Positions 35,188 to 43,510 of a DNA stretch of 64,000 nt are shown piece after piece. The DNA comes from Bifidobacteriaceae bacterium (GTDB lineage: Bacteria; Actinomycetota; Actinomycetes; Actinomycetales; Bifidobacteriaceae). The notes below the pieces were generated by a model that was not told the DNA's origin, searched no databases, and worked only from the letters and a program-made list of their open reading frames with translations. A program made the translations under genes and the position numbers. Each line of letters opens with the position of its first letter. The first letter of the stretch is position 1. The stretch lies in contig JALCQD010000004.1 in assembly GCA_022651005.1 (NCBI GenBank), positions 1-64,000 on the forward strand. The letters run 5' to 3'.

Positions 35188-35263
35188 CAACCGGTAAACA
35201 TATAAATATAAATATGGATTCAAATCCTTGTAATCATGCGTATGCAGATATGTTATCCGGTTG
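35188..35263. promoter_or_regulatory. Inverted pair of 15-bp motifs in the divergent GH91/ABC promoter region
   Basis: CAACCGGTAAACATA (35188-35202, plus) and CAACCGGATAACATA (35249-35263, minus strand) agree at 13 of 15 positions and face each other. The second overlaps the -35 TTGACA of the ABC operon. A core CCGG suits a LacI-family regulator, and one is encoded in the cluster (40155). Confidence 0.55.
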
Positions 35264-35289
35264 ACATAGAATGAGTTCAGTTGTACTCT
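35261..35289 (+). promoter_or_regulatory. Promoter of the CUT1 ABC sugar operon
   Basis: TTGACA (35261-35266), a 17-base spacer, and TACTCT (35284-35289). A leader of about 55 bases precedes the binding-protein gene. Confidence 0.65.
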
Positions 35290-35350
35290 GTCTTTTGCCA
35301 GAGATGGCACATACATCCAAAGAAGAGGTAGTGGTTGTTGAAGGGAATTA

Positions 35351-36646
35351 GTGAAAGGCTCAATGATGAGGCAGAAAGCTAGAAAAATTATTGCGGCTGT
35401 TGCTACGGTTGCTGCCATGGTGTCGTTAGCGTCATGCGGTTCCGCGAGTTCATCTGCAAATGATAAGACTCTCAACCTGCTTGTGGAAGGCGGCGGTCCT
35501 GCTGAAAAAGTGGCACGTAATACAGCGGCTGCTTTTCAGAAGAAGACTGGTTACAAAATCAATATTGACACTTCTCCGTATTCCGGTCTGTACGACAAGC
35601 TGAAGGCGGAGACGGATTCAGGCAAAGCGACGCACGATCTCGCTGTTATTGATGTTCTTTGGTTCCCCTCTCTGGCAAAGGGTCTATCTTCTGTTGACGG
35701 AGTTCTTTCTGGCAGCGAAGAAAAAGATCTTATGCCACAGTTAAAGGAGGGTGGAACGGTCGACGGGAAGCTCCTCGGCATCCCGACGTGGACGAATTCG
35801 AAAGTTCTTCTCTACCGCAAAGATCTCTTCGAAAATGCTGCCAATAAAAAAGCCTTCAAAGCTAAGTATGGCTATGATCTAAAGGTTCCTACGACATGGC
35901 AAGAATACCGTGATGCAGCAAAATTCTTCACGAAGGGTGACATGTACGGCACTGCAATGATAGGTCAGACGGGAGCTGATTCTGTCACGGGATGGCTGGA
36001 GTTCGCCGCTCAGGCCGGTGCCAAGAACTTGGTTATCGGTAAAGATGGGAAACCTGATCTTAATGATAAAGCGTATAAGGATGCTTTGAATTATATGCAG
36101 CAATTGGTGAAGGATGGGTCAATTCCGTCTGATTATCTTTCACTCGGTACAAGTGAAATCTCGGACATGTTCAACCAGGGTAAGTTAGCTATGCAATTGA
36201 CTTGGGGCCACTTCTATCTGTCATCTGCAAAGGAACTTGGTAACAAGGTCGGCGCCGCACCCATGATTGGTGGTTCGGCTGGAATCGGTGCAATTCCAGG
36301 ACCTTGGTATGAGGTTCTTATGAAGAATTCCACAAAACAGGAGATAGCAAAGAAGTATCTCGAATTCATGTATGGGCAAAATGAGGGATACATGAAGGCG
36401 CTGGGCGTTGCTGCTCGCAAGAGCGTATTTAAGAAATATGAAAATAATCCTAAGTATGAACATGTGAAAGCACTTGAAACGACTCTTGCCTCACCACAGA
36501 CGCAAAATCGCCCTGCTACAAAGCTGTGGACTCAAGCGGAGACGGAAATTCTTTCGCCCATGGTCCAAAGCACGCTCAAGGGTTCTAGTGCCACCCAAGA
36601 ACTGGGAACGGCACAGAAGTCAATCGAGGATCTTTTGAACTATTAG
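35351..36646 (+). CDS. CUT1-type ABC sugar-binding lipoprotein
   Basis: 431 residues. The signal peptide ends in a lipobox (SLASC, Cys29 from GTG 35351). The extracellular solute-binding family 1 fold is seen in NLLVEGGGPAEKVARNTAAAF, DLAVIDVLWFPSLAKGL, LGIPTWTNSKVLLYRKDLF and TWQEYRDAAKFF. It captures an oligosaccharide for the two permeases that follow. GTG 35351 has AAGGG five bases upstream; ATG 35363 or 35366 (GAAAGG upstream) are alternatives. With GH91 and GH32 alongside, a fructose disaccharide or difructose anhydride is the likely ligand (inference). Confidence 0.92.
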   Translation: MKGSMMRQKARKIIAAVATVAAMVSLASCGSASSSANDKTLNLLVEGGGPAEKVARNTAAAFQKKTGYKINIDTSPYSGLYDKLKAETDSGKATHDLAVIDVLWFPSLAKGLSSVDGVLSGSEEKDLMPQLKEGGTVDGKLLGIPTWTNSKVLLYRKDLFENAANKKAFKAKYGYDLKVPTTWQEYRDAAKFFTKGDMYGTAMIGQTGADSVTGWLEFAAQAGAKNLVIGKDGKPDLNDKAYKDALNYMQQLVKDGSIPSDYLSLGTSEISDMFNQGKLAMQLTWGHFYLSSAKELGNKVGAAPMIGGSAGIGAIPGPWYEVLMKNSTKQEIAKKYLEFMYGQNEGYMKALGVAARKSVFKKYENNPKYEHVKALETTLASPQTQNRPATKLWTQAETEILSPMVQSTLKGSSATQELGTAQKSIEDLLNY

Positions 36647-36698
36647 TCAGAGTCTTTAAGGGCTGTAAGAATTATTGATTCTGTAAAGGAGCAAGAGA

Positions 36699-37649
36699 AT
36701 GGCTGGGAAAGCGGCTATTAAAATAAATGGGGCGCACACGGGTATTGCCAAACCGCGCAAAAAGAGAAGAATGCTGAGTTCGACTTTTGACAGGAAGAGC
36801 TTAATGCTGTTTTTCCTGCCTGCAGGCCTTTTTATGGCCGCTTTCCTGTTATTCCCTTTACTAAAGCTTGTCTATGACAGTTTTTTCGACGTCGGAGATA
36901 ATTATGATGGACGAACTTTTGTGGGGCTTAAAAATTACATCAAAGCATTTACTTCGCAGCAATTCCAGGCTGATTCATGGCATACCGTGGTGTATGTCAT
37001 AGTTGCAGTTGGTGTTGAGACTGTTCTTGGTCTCGCGCTCGCTGTTATTCTCACGAATAAATACAAAGGTTTCAAAGCCATAAGGACCTTCATCCTGTCA
37101 CCTTTGATGATTGCGCCGTTAGTGGCTGGTCTCGTGTGGAAGTTCATGCTGAGTAGCCAGTTTGGCGTCGTCAATGTATTGCTTATGAAGATTGGGCTCA
37201 TTCATTCGACAGACAGTATCTTGTGGTTGTCTGATTCACGGTTGGCTCTTATTTCCTGCATCATCGCAGATGTGTGGCTGACGACACCATTCATGATGCT
37301 AATGTTCCTTGCTGGGATTCAATCGATCCCAGATAGTCTGTATGAGTCTGCCAGCGTCGAAGGTGCCAATAAGTGGCAGATCATTACGAAGATCATCATT
37401 CCTAATATCAGCGGAGTTCTTTTCAGCGCGCTTGTTATTCGAGTGATTGATGCAGCGAGAACATTCGACATTATTTGGGCCATGACTCAGGGCGGTCCTC
37501 AAGGCTCTTCCGAACTTTTAAGTGTCCATATCTACAAGATGCTTCAACGGTATGGAGATGTGGGATACGCAAGTGCGATGGCAGTCATCTTCATTATTGT
37601 GCTCATCGCTATAACGCTCATCACTCAGTTGCGGCAGAAGAGAAGGTAG
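36699..37649 (+). CDS. ABC sugar permease, MalF/LacF type
   Basis: 316 residues with six membrane helices and a basic cytoplasmic start (AKPRKKRRMLSS). The EAA loop that docks the ATPase is ESASVEGANKWQIITKIIIPNI (about 209-230). AAAGGAG precedes the ATG. It pairs with the next permease. No ATPase gene is in the cluster, which is usual for CUT1 systems that share an MsmK-type ATPase. Confidence 0.93.
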   Translation: MAGKAAIKINGAHTGIAKPRKKRRMLSSTFDRKSLMLFFLPAGLFMAAFLLFPLLKLVYDSFFDVGDNYDGRTFVGLKNYIKAFTSQQFQADSWHTVVYVIVAVGVETVLGLALAVILTNKYKGFKAIRTFILSPLMIAPLVAGLVWKFMLSSQFGVVNVLLMKIGLIHSTDSILWLSDSRLALISCIIADVWLTTPFMMLMFLAGIQSIPDSLYESASVEGANKWQIITKIIIPNISGVLFSALVIRVIDAARTFDIIWAMTQGGPQGSSELLSVHIYKMLQRYGDVGYASAMAVIFIIVLIAITLITQLRQKRR

Positions 37650-37657
37650 GCATAGAT

Positions 37658-38512
37658 ATGTTTAATGAAAAGTTTGGGCGTAACAGAAGAGATAATGTCT
37701 GGATCATTATTATGTATGCGCTTGCAGTGGTATTTCTGCTAGGCTTCATTTTCCCATATCTTTATATGTTGTTCTCCTCTTTTAAGCCGTCTGCAGACGT
37801 TATTTCGGTGCATCCGACGTTCTTTCCGAAGTCGTGGTCAATTGAGAACTATCTCAAAGTTTTTCAGACATCCGATATAGGCAAGTTCTTTGCAAACAGC
37901 TTTATTGCCGCAGCCGTGAGTACGATTATCTGTTTGCTGCTAGGGTCGCTTGCTTCGTATGCAATTTCACGAACATCATTGTCTAAATTCAGTAACTTTC
38001 TACTGATTCTTGTTCTGTGTCTCAAGATGATTCCAGTGTCCAGCATTGTCGTCCCAATTTATAGTTTGGTGCAACAATTTGGATTCTATGATTATCTACC
38101 GGTGCTGTGCATCGTTTATGCAGGTGTGAATATGCCATTTGTATTGTGGATGATGATTAGCTTCTTCAAGGATGTTCCCCGCGATCTCGATGAGGCAGCA
38201 GCAGTTGATGGGGCCGGTCCTTTTACGGCGTTCTTTAAGGTTATTCTTCCGGTAGTGACGCCCAGTCTCATCTCTACAGGCATCTTCACCTTCCTTCTGT
38301 CGTGGAATGACTTCCTCATCGCACTCTTGCTGACAAGCAGCGAGGCGAAGACCGTACCTGTTGCACTATCCGAATTCCTGACATCGTACAGCCTAGATCT
38401 AGGGCCAATGACTGGTGCAGCTGTATTGTTCTCGTTCCCTGTCATTATCTTGTCCTTCTTCCTGCAGAGATACCTCGTATCTGGGATGCTTGCTGGTTCA
38501 GTGAAGGGCTAG
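37658..38512 (+). CDS. ABC sugar permease, MalG/LacG type
   Basis: 284 residues from ATG 37658, eight bases after the preceding stop; the much longer upstream frame is an overlap artefact. There are six membrane helices and an EAA loop DEAAAVDGAGPFTAFFKVILP. The start MFNEKFGRNRRDNVWIIIMYAL and the VISVHPTFFPKSWSIENY segment are typical of the second CUT1 permease. It completes the importer with the binding protein at 35351 and the permease at 36699. Confidence 0.93.
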   Translation: MFNEKFGRNRRDNVWIIIMYALAVVFLLGFIFPYLYMLFSSFKPSADVISVHPTFFPKSWSIENYLKVFQTSDIGKFFANSFIAAAVSTIICLLLGSLASYAISRTSLSKFSNFLLILVLCLKMIPVSSIVVPIYSLVQQFGFYDYLPVLCIVYAGVNMPFVLWMMISFFKDVPRDLDEAAAVDGAGPFTAFFKVILPVVTPSLISTGIFTFLLSWNDFLIALLLTSSEAKTVPVALSEFLTSYSLDLGPMTGAAVLFSFPVIILSFFLQRYLVSGMLAGSVKG

Positions 38513-38574
38513 AAAGGTTAATTCTGAAGCACGGGAGTACGTAATAGTTCGCAGTGATGATGAATGGAGTAGTT

Positions 38575-40065
38575 GTGTCCCAGGAAACAATGAAGGCGGC
38601 AATTGATCGAGCCCAGAAATACATCGATGAGCATGCACCTAAAGTTCGTGAAGCGAGTATGCGTCAAAGATATCATTTTATGGGACCGTGTGGGTGGATC
38701 AATGACCCTAATGGATTGATTTACTATAAAGGCCAATATCACCTATTTTATCAATTTAACCCATATAGTGCGTTCTGGTCCCAGATGTATTGGGGCCATG
38801 CGGTGAGTGAGGATATGCTTCATTGGAAGCAGCTGCCGCCCGCTCTTGCTCCAAGCGAGTCTTATGATGCTCACCCGCAAGGGGGTTGTTTCTCAGGATC
38901 TGCTATTGAGAAAGATGGCAGGCTTTATCTTGTGTATACGGGTGCTGCAAACCTTGGGAAGGGTCTCGAACAGACTCAAAATATCGCAGTGAGTAGTGAT
39001 GGAATTCACTTCGAAAAGTATGAGGGGAATCCAGTTGTCACTGCGCCGGAGGGCGTTGCCATCGATTCCTTCCGCGATCCTAAGGTGTGGGAACATAACG
39101 GTCGCTACTATTTCGTTTGTGCTGCACAGCGTGAAGGTAGGGCTCAGGCGTTGCTGTACCGCTCAGATGACTTGTTGCATTGGGAGTTCTTCAACGTGCT
39201 ACTCGAATCGCGTGGCGAATGGGGGTACATGTGGGAATGTCCTGATTTCTTCCAGCTCGGCGATAAATGGGTTTTCCTCTGCTCTCCGATGGGTGCCGGC
39301 GAGCGTACCACGGTGTATTTTGTGGGCGATTTTGATTATGGCACGGGAAAGTTTACGTACACTTCGACGGGTGAAGTCGATTGGGGACTTGACTTATATG
39401 CGCCCCAGACCTTCTTGGATCATCAGGGAAGACGATTGATGTTTGGATGGGCAAATGAGTGGGAATGGATGCGTTACTGGAAAGACTGGGGTCCGACATT
39501 CCGCGAGGGTTGGTGTGGGTCTTTTTCTTTGCCGCGTGAAATCTCTTTAGGTGAAGATGACATGCTGATCTTTTCTCCGATAGCAGAGCTGAATCAGCTA
39601 CGCGAAACGCCAACCCTCGTCAATTCGATGAAAATAGATCCTGGCCGAGCACGCAGTGTGAAGGCCGGTGATGGTGTGGCATTCGAGTTGTCCTTCTCTC
39701 TTGATTTGGAGGCATCGGAATCCTCATCGGTTCTCCTGTCACTGAGGAAAGGCGCAGGACGAGAGCTAACGTGTATTTTCGATTTGGAACATGCTGAGGT
39801 ACGCATTGACCGCAATAATGCTGATGGCTGGGGGAAGGGAGTCAGTTCTAGTCCGTTGAGTCTACGGGGAGAGCCCCTTCTTGATGTGCGTGTGTACTCG
39901 GATCAGAGTTCGGTTGAGTTGTTTGTCGGTAATGGCACAAACGTCCATTCTATGAATGTTTTTGCACCGTCGACTCAGAATGGTATCGAGATTGCGGCTC
40001 GAGACGGGATAGCTATCGTGCAAGATGTTCGAGGCTATGGGATGAAATCTATTCCAGCCGCTTGA
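38575..40065 (+). CDS. GH32 beta-fructofuranosidase / sucrose-6-phosphate hydrolase-type
   Basis: About 496 residues without a signal peptide. Catalytic motifs are all intact: nucleophile Asp in GWINDPNG, transition-state stabiliser in FRDPK, and acid/base Glu in WECPDFF. A five-bladed propeller is followed by a C-terminal beta-sandwich (from about 345). It hydrolyses beta-fructosides in the cytoplasm; with the GH91 product inulobiose it would give two fructose. The start is taken as GTG 38575, five bases after GGAG; GTG 38554 and ATG 38557/38560 are upstream in frame. It is the last gene of the ABC operon before lacI. Confidence 0.92.
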   Translation: MSQETMKAAIDRAQKYIDEHAPKVREASMRQRYHFMGPCGWINDPNGLIYYKGQYHLFYQFNPYSAFWSQMYWGHAVSEDMLHWKQLPPALAPSESYDAHPQGGCFSGSAIEKDGRLYLVYTGAANLGKGLEQTQNIAVSSDGIHFEKYEGNPVVTAPEGVAIDSFRDPKVWEHNGRYYFVCAAQREGRAQALLYRSDDLLHWEFFNVLLESRGEWGYMWECPDFFQLGDKWVFLCSPMGAGERTTVYFVGDFDYGTGKFTYTSTGEVDWGLDLYAPQTFLDHQGRRLMFGWANEWEWMRYWKDWGPTFREGWCGSFSLPREISLGEDDMLIFSPIAELNQLRETPTLVNSMKIDPGRARSVKAGDGVAFELSFSLDLEASESSSVLLSLRKGAGRELTCIFDLEHAEVRIDRNNADGWGKGVSSSPLSLRGEPLLDVRVYSDQSSVELFVGNGTNVHSMNVFAPSTQNGIEIAARDGIAIVQDVRGYGMKSIPAA

Positions 40066-40154
40066 GACGTAGGTGCGTATGAATAATATAGATGAAGACG
40101 ATTTGATGGGGTTTGTAGCTCATCTTTAGTCAAACTTGATAATAGGAGCGCGAA

Positions 40155-41174
40155 ATGGCTACCATCACAGACGTTGCCCGTGTGGCAGGTGTGTCTAAAA
40201 ATACCGTTTCGCGTTTCCTTAATGAACGAGGCTATATTTCCCAACAGACTCGGAAGAAGATTCAAGACGCCATCGATTTGTTGCATTATCAACCTAATCA
40301 GATAGCGAGAAGCCTTTTTACCAACAAGACGAACATGGTGGGACTTGTCATTCCAGATGTAAGCCAGCCTTTCTTCGCGACGATGACGTCCAAGATCGAG
40401 GACGAGCTTGATCGGCGTGGCTACAAGATGATTCTTTGTAACACCATGCATTCATCGAGTAAGGAAAGAAAGTATCTCGATATGCTCACTGCCAACAAAG
40501 TCGATGGAATCATCATTGGCAGCCATTCAATCGATATTAATTATTCGGGCATCAAAGCCCCCATTGTGGCTCTTGATCGTTTCCTTTCGGACACGATTCC
40601 AGTGGTGTCAGCAGATCATGCGCAAGGTGGCTTGATGGCAGCGAATGCTGTCCTGAAAAGAGGATGCCGTAACGTCGCTCAGTTCATTGGATATTCGAAA
40701 GTTCGTACACCCTCAGCCAAGCGGCATCAGGTTTTCGCTCAGCAAATGCATCAGAGTGGTATCCCCTGCGCCACATACGAATTAAGGCTCAACCAATTCG
40801 AGTTTGCGACGTATCTTAAGACCGTGGATGATTTTTTGGAGGAGAACTCCAATGTTGATGGCGTTTTTGCATCTGATCTTGTTGCGCTGGCTATTCAGCG
40901 ACAGGCACTTGCTCGTGGGGTTAGAATTCCGGATGATCTGTTCATCTTTGGCTATGATGGATCTTTTGTATCTCAGATTGCGTATCCTGCCTTACCTACA
41001 ATCGTGCAGCCCTTTGAGGAGTTAGCGAAGACTCTTGCTGATGTTCTTGTTCGGGAAATTAATGGTGAACAAGTGGAGAAACTGTCCTATACCCTGCCCG
41101 TCAAAGAGTCTGATGGATATGTGGAAAGTGCCTTAAGCTCAAAGGCTGATTTATTTATGCCATTTCCTTTTTAG
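40155..41174 (+). CDS. LacI-family transcriptional regulator of the fructoside cluster
   Basis: 339 residues. The LacI helix-turn-helix is ATITDVARVAGVSKNTVSRFLNERGYIS with the hinge YQPNQIARSLF (about 44-55). A periplasmic-binding-like sugar domain follows (GLVIPDVSQPFFA, DGIIIGSH, VDGVFASDLVALA, FIFGYDG). TAGGAG lies about 8-9 bases before the ATG. Its position at the end of the ABC-GH32 genes suggests that it represses this cluster and the divergent GH91 gene, probably through the CCGG-centred sites at 35188-35263. Confidence 0.92.
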   Translation: MATITDVARVAGVSKNTVSRFLNERGYISQQTRKKIQDAIDLLHYQPNQIARSLFTNKTNMVGLVIPDVSQPFFATMTSKIEDELDRRGYKMILCNTMHSSSKERKYLDMLTANKVDGIIIGSHSIDINYSGIKAPIVALDRFLSDTIPVVSADHAQGGLMAANAVLKRGCRNVAQFIGYSKVRTPSAKRHQVFAQQMHQSGIPCATYELRLNQFEFATYLKTVDDFLEENSNVDGVFASDLVALAIQRQALARGVRIPDDLFIFGYDGSFVSQIAYPALPTIVQPFEELAKTLADVLVREINGEQVEKLSYTLPVKESDGYVESALSSKADLFMPFPF

Positions 41175-41287
41175 CTCTTTGATTTTTGAATCCTGAAATA
41201 AGTCGGGGTACTTGCTGGATGCGTCTTCAGGTTCGTAAGAGATAATGGGAAGGAGAGAAGGCAGACGTAGAGAGTTGGGTATTAATT

Positions 41288-41848
41288 ATGGACGCGGGTA
41301 TTTCGAGTTCAGATGGTGTAAGAATGCTTGAAATCAATTTCGGGTTGCCGAAAGACGACGTGGATTATGTTGCGAGTTATGCCGCTGTCAAGGGTTTTAG
41401 CCTTGAACGGGCCCTCTTAGAACAGCTTCTTGCAAAGGATCATGGCGCGCAGCTTATGGAAGAGCTTCTCGCTATGTCGTCGTTGCTCACTCAAAAGCGT
41501 CACGGTGCTGGAGAGCGAAATCCTTCTGAAGACTATTGCTCATTTACATTTTCCGTGACGAGCGACATCTTCGACGCGCTGCTTGATAGCGCTCACCATC
41601 GTGGCATGCTGCTCAATGAGTTCATCAACCGCAGGATTCTGGAATTTCACATACAGAACCCCATTCTGTGTCTTACTGAATTGACGAGGTTGGCCCGGGC
41701 TCACGATATGAGCGTGAAGGACCTCATCGATGCTTCTCGCAAGGGGTGTGTGGACGGTGAGATCTCTTCGACCGTGCTGCACCTCTTTGAGCGGGCGCAG
41801 CAGGAAGTTGTTGAATATGAGGCGGCCAAGGCGCGTTTAGCTCGCTGA
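41288..41848 (+). CDS. Small protein with two ribbon-helix-helix-like units
   Basis: 186 residues from ATG 41288, or 174 from ATG 41324; no clear Shine-Dalgarno sequence precedes either. Two segments have the strand-helix-helix pattern of RHH DNA-binding domains: LEINFGLPKDDVDYVASYAA + KGFSLERALLEQLL (about 14-48) and YCSFTFSVTSDIFDALLDSA + RGMLLNEFINRRIL (about 82-118). A helical C-terminus follows. The first resembles RelB/DUF6290-type antitoxins, but no toxin gene is adjacent. It may be an autonomous regulator. The IS begins 43 bases after its stop. Confidence 0.6.
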   Translation: MDAGISSSDGVRMLEINFGLPKDDVDYVASYAAVKGFSLERALLEQLLAKDHGAQLMEELLAMSSLLTQKRHGAGERNPSEDYCSFTFSVTSDIFDALLDSAHHRGMLLNEFINRRILEFHIQNPILCLTELTRLARAHDMSVKDLIDASRKGCVDGEISSTVLHLFERAQQEVVEYEAAKARLAR

Positions 41849-41883
41849 CGGATATATACGAGGTATAAACGTAAAAATCCTCG

Positions 41884-41891
41884 GGAATTAG
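41884..41891. repeat. IS target-site duplication, left copy
   Basis: GGAATTAG at 41884-41891 is repeated at 43211-43218 directly outside the other IS end. The 8-bp length suits IS256-superfamily elements. Confidence 0.9.
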
Positions 41892-43210
41892 GGGTTATAG
41901 GAAAATAAACGTGTATGGAATTGGCTGGTAGGGGTTGGGGTTGTTGGTCTGAGTCGGGTTTTATATCCTGGTCTGGTTATTCCTGCCCGGAAAACACGTG
42001 TGTATGGAATCTGTCGTAGGATACTGGGATTACTGGGATTCGATGGGTTTTATATTCCTCGGGTTGACTGGGTTGCATGAGGACACCAGTGTGCCATGTT
42101 TGCAACGAGACGATGAGACGGAACGGGACCACGTCGAAAGGTACCACCCGGTGGAGGTGCACCACGTGCGGAACCTCGAAAGTGTTTCCCAACGTGAAGG
42201 ACAACGGTCTCGAGGAGTTCCTCTTCTGGCTGTTCTCCAAAAACACCCAGGCCCAGGCCAGCGGTCAGACCTCCCGCTCGTTCCGCAACCACACGGCCCG
42301 CTATTGGGACTACTGGCCCAGGACGCCTTTGATCGGCGAACCCCATGAGTGGATCCATGTTGATGGCATCCATCTGGGAAGGAACGCGGTCGTGCTCATC
42401 GCCGTGGACGAGACCGGCATGGTACTGGGCTGGCACACGGCCCGTTCCGAATCGGCGCGGGCGTGGAGCGCCCTGTTCGCCAGGATCGCTCCTCCCCGCG
42501 TCCTGGTCTGCGACGGAGGAAGCGGCATCCGGAAAGCCATGCGGGCCTGCTGGCCGGGGACCCGGATGCAGCGCTGCCTGTTCCACGTGTTCATGGACGT
42601 CACCGTTCTGACGACCCGGCATCCCCAACTCCAAGCGGGCAGGCAATTGCTCGACCTGGCCCACCGCCTCCTCCACGCCACCACCCGGCAACGGGCCACC
42701 CGATGGCTCCGCGATTATTCCGCGTGGGAATCCAGGTGGCATGAGCGGCTGGCCGAGACCAGCACCTATACGGACGGCAGCATCCAACAGGCCCACCAAC
42801 GCCTCGTGCGCGCCAGGAACATGCTCAACAGGCGAATCGGAGAAGGCGTCCTCTTCGAGTTCCTCCAACCAGAACACGATCATCACGACGTCCCCTGGAC
42901 GAACAACCGGATCGAGTCCCTCAACGCCAGGCTCAGAGACATGCTCCGCAACCACCGCGGCCTCAGCCTGATCAGACGGATCAAGGCCATCCACTGGTAC
43001 TGCAGCAGGCACACGGCCCACCCCGAGCCCCTCGACCACACGCTCGAGCACTGCTGGAGCGACCAACAGATCACCGACCTCTACCAGCAGGCATGGCAGA
43101 ACCAACCCGAACAGATCTGGGCCCTCACCGGCATCCCCATGAAATACGGAACCGGCATCCAATGGAACGAATTCCACACCTAACCAGACACACTTATTTT
43201 CCTATAACCC
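41892..43210 (+). mobile_element. Intact 1,319-bp insertion sequence, IS1249-like (IS256 superfamily)
   Basis: The ends are inverted repeats: both begin GGGTTATAGGAAAATAA and agree at 24 of 27 bases (41892-41918 and 43184-43210). They are flanked by the 8-bp duplication GGAATTAG. The single transposase gene is intact. The element is more G+C-rich than the cluster to its left, and its perfect target duplication suggests recent arrival. Confidence 0.93.
42077..43183 (+). CDS. Transposase, IS1249-like
   Basis: 368 residues. The N-terminal zinc ribbon (C6, C9, C28, C31) is followed by a DDE nuclease core: WIHVDGIHLG, VLVCDGGSGIRKA and WTNNRIESLNARLRDML supply the Asp, Asp and Glu. LFHVFMD after the second Asp (the CxxH-like C-x-F-H region, RCLFHV) is typical of IS256/MULE-type transposases. 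No frameshift or stop is seen, so it should be active. It ends at the inner edge of the right inverted repeat. Confidence 0.93.
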   Translation: MRTPVCHVCNETMRRNGTTSKGTTRWRCTTCGTSKVFPNVKDNGLEEFLFWLFSKNTQAQASGQTSRSFRNHTARYWDYWPRTPLIGEPHEWIHVDGIHLGRNAVVLIAVDETGMVLGWHTARSESARAWSALFARIAPPRVLVCDGGSGIRKAMRACWPGTRMQRCLFHVFMDVTVLTTRHPQLQAGRQLLDLAHRLLHATTRQRATRWLRDYSAWESRWHERLAETSTYTDGSIQQAHQRLVRARNMLNRRIGEGVLFEFLQPEHDHHDVPWTNNRIESLNARLRDMLRNHRGLSLIRRIKAIHWYCSRHTAHPEPLDHTLEHCWSDQQITDLYQQAWQNQPEQIWALTGIPMKYGTGIQWNEFHT

Positions 43211-43218
43211 GGAATTAG
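43211..43218. repeat. IS target-site duplication, right copy
   Basis: GGAATTAG, same as 41884-41891. Confidence 0.9.
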
Positions 43219-43237
43219 ATTCCCGAGGATTCAACTG

Positions 43238-43310
43238 TGGCCCCCGTGGGACTCGAACCCACAACCCACGACTTAAAAGGACGCTGCTCTAACCATTGAG
43301 CCAGAGGGCC
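43238..43310 (-). tRNA. tRNA-Lys (UUU)
   Basis: 73 nt on the minus strand. The acceptor arms GGCCCTC and GGGGGCC pair, the D stem is GCTC/GAGC, the anticodon loop is CTTTTAA (anticodon TTT), and the T arm is GTGGG-TTCGAGT-CCCAC. The discriminator is A and CCA is not encoded. The anticodon stem has one T-T mismatch (position 30-40). The terminator just downstream is broken by the IS. Confidence 0.93.
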
Positions 43311-43510
43311 GACAAAAGTTAATGATACAACGAGCACTGGTCGCTTGCCAATTAAATGTGTCTTGAAATCTCTCTCAAGAGAAGTCATCGTGTTCAGTAT
43401 CTTCCTTGCGCGGAGACACTGGCGCGCGCACCTCTCACGTCGTACACTCGAAATTCGAGATCGCGAGCAGTGCGCCACATTGCGCGGTGACGAAACAAAA
43501 GAGGGAACGC

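Larger units (their letters stand above)
41876..43231 (-). terminator. tRNA-Lys terminator hairpin split by an IS
   Basis: AATCCTCGGGAA (41876-41887) and TTCCCGAGGATT (43220-43231) are perfect complements. With the IS and one target copy removed they would be separated by five bases. On the minus strand a TTTTTAC run follows, so it was the intrinsic terminator of tRNA-Lys; on the plus strand it could also have ended the 41288 gene. Confidence 0.8.

Noticed and set aside
37475-37657. Longer start for the second ABC permease
   Set aside because: The extra 61 residues overlap the first permease out of frame. ATG 37658 has an upstream AGAAGG and gives the usual permease N-terminus.
42050-43177. 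375-codon minus-strand frame inside the IS
   Set aside because: It is antisense to the intact transposase and has no recognisable motif.
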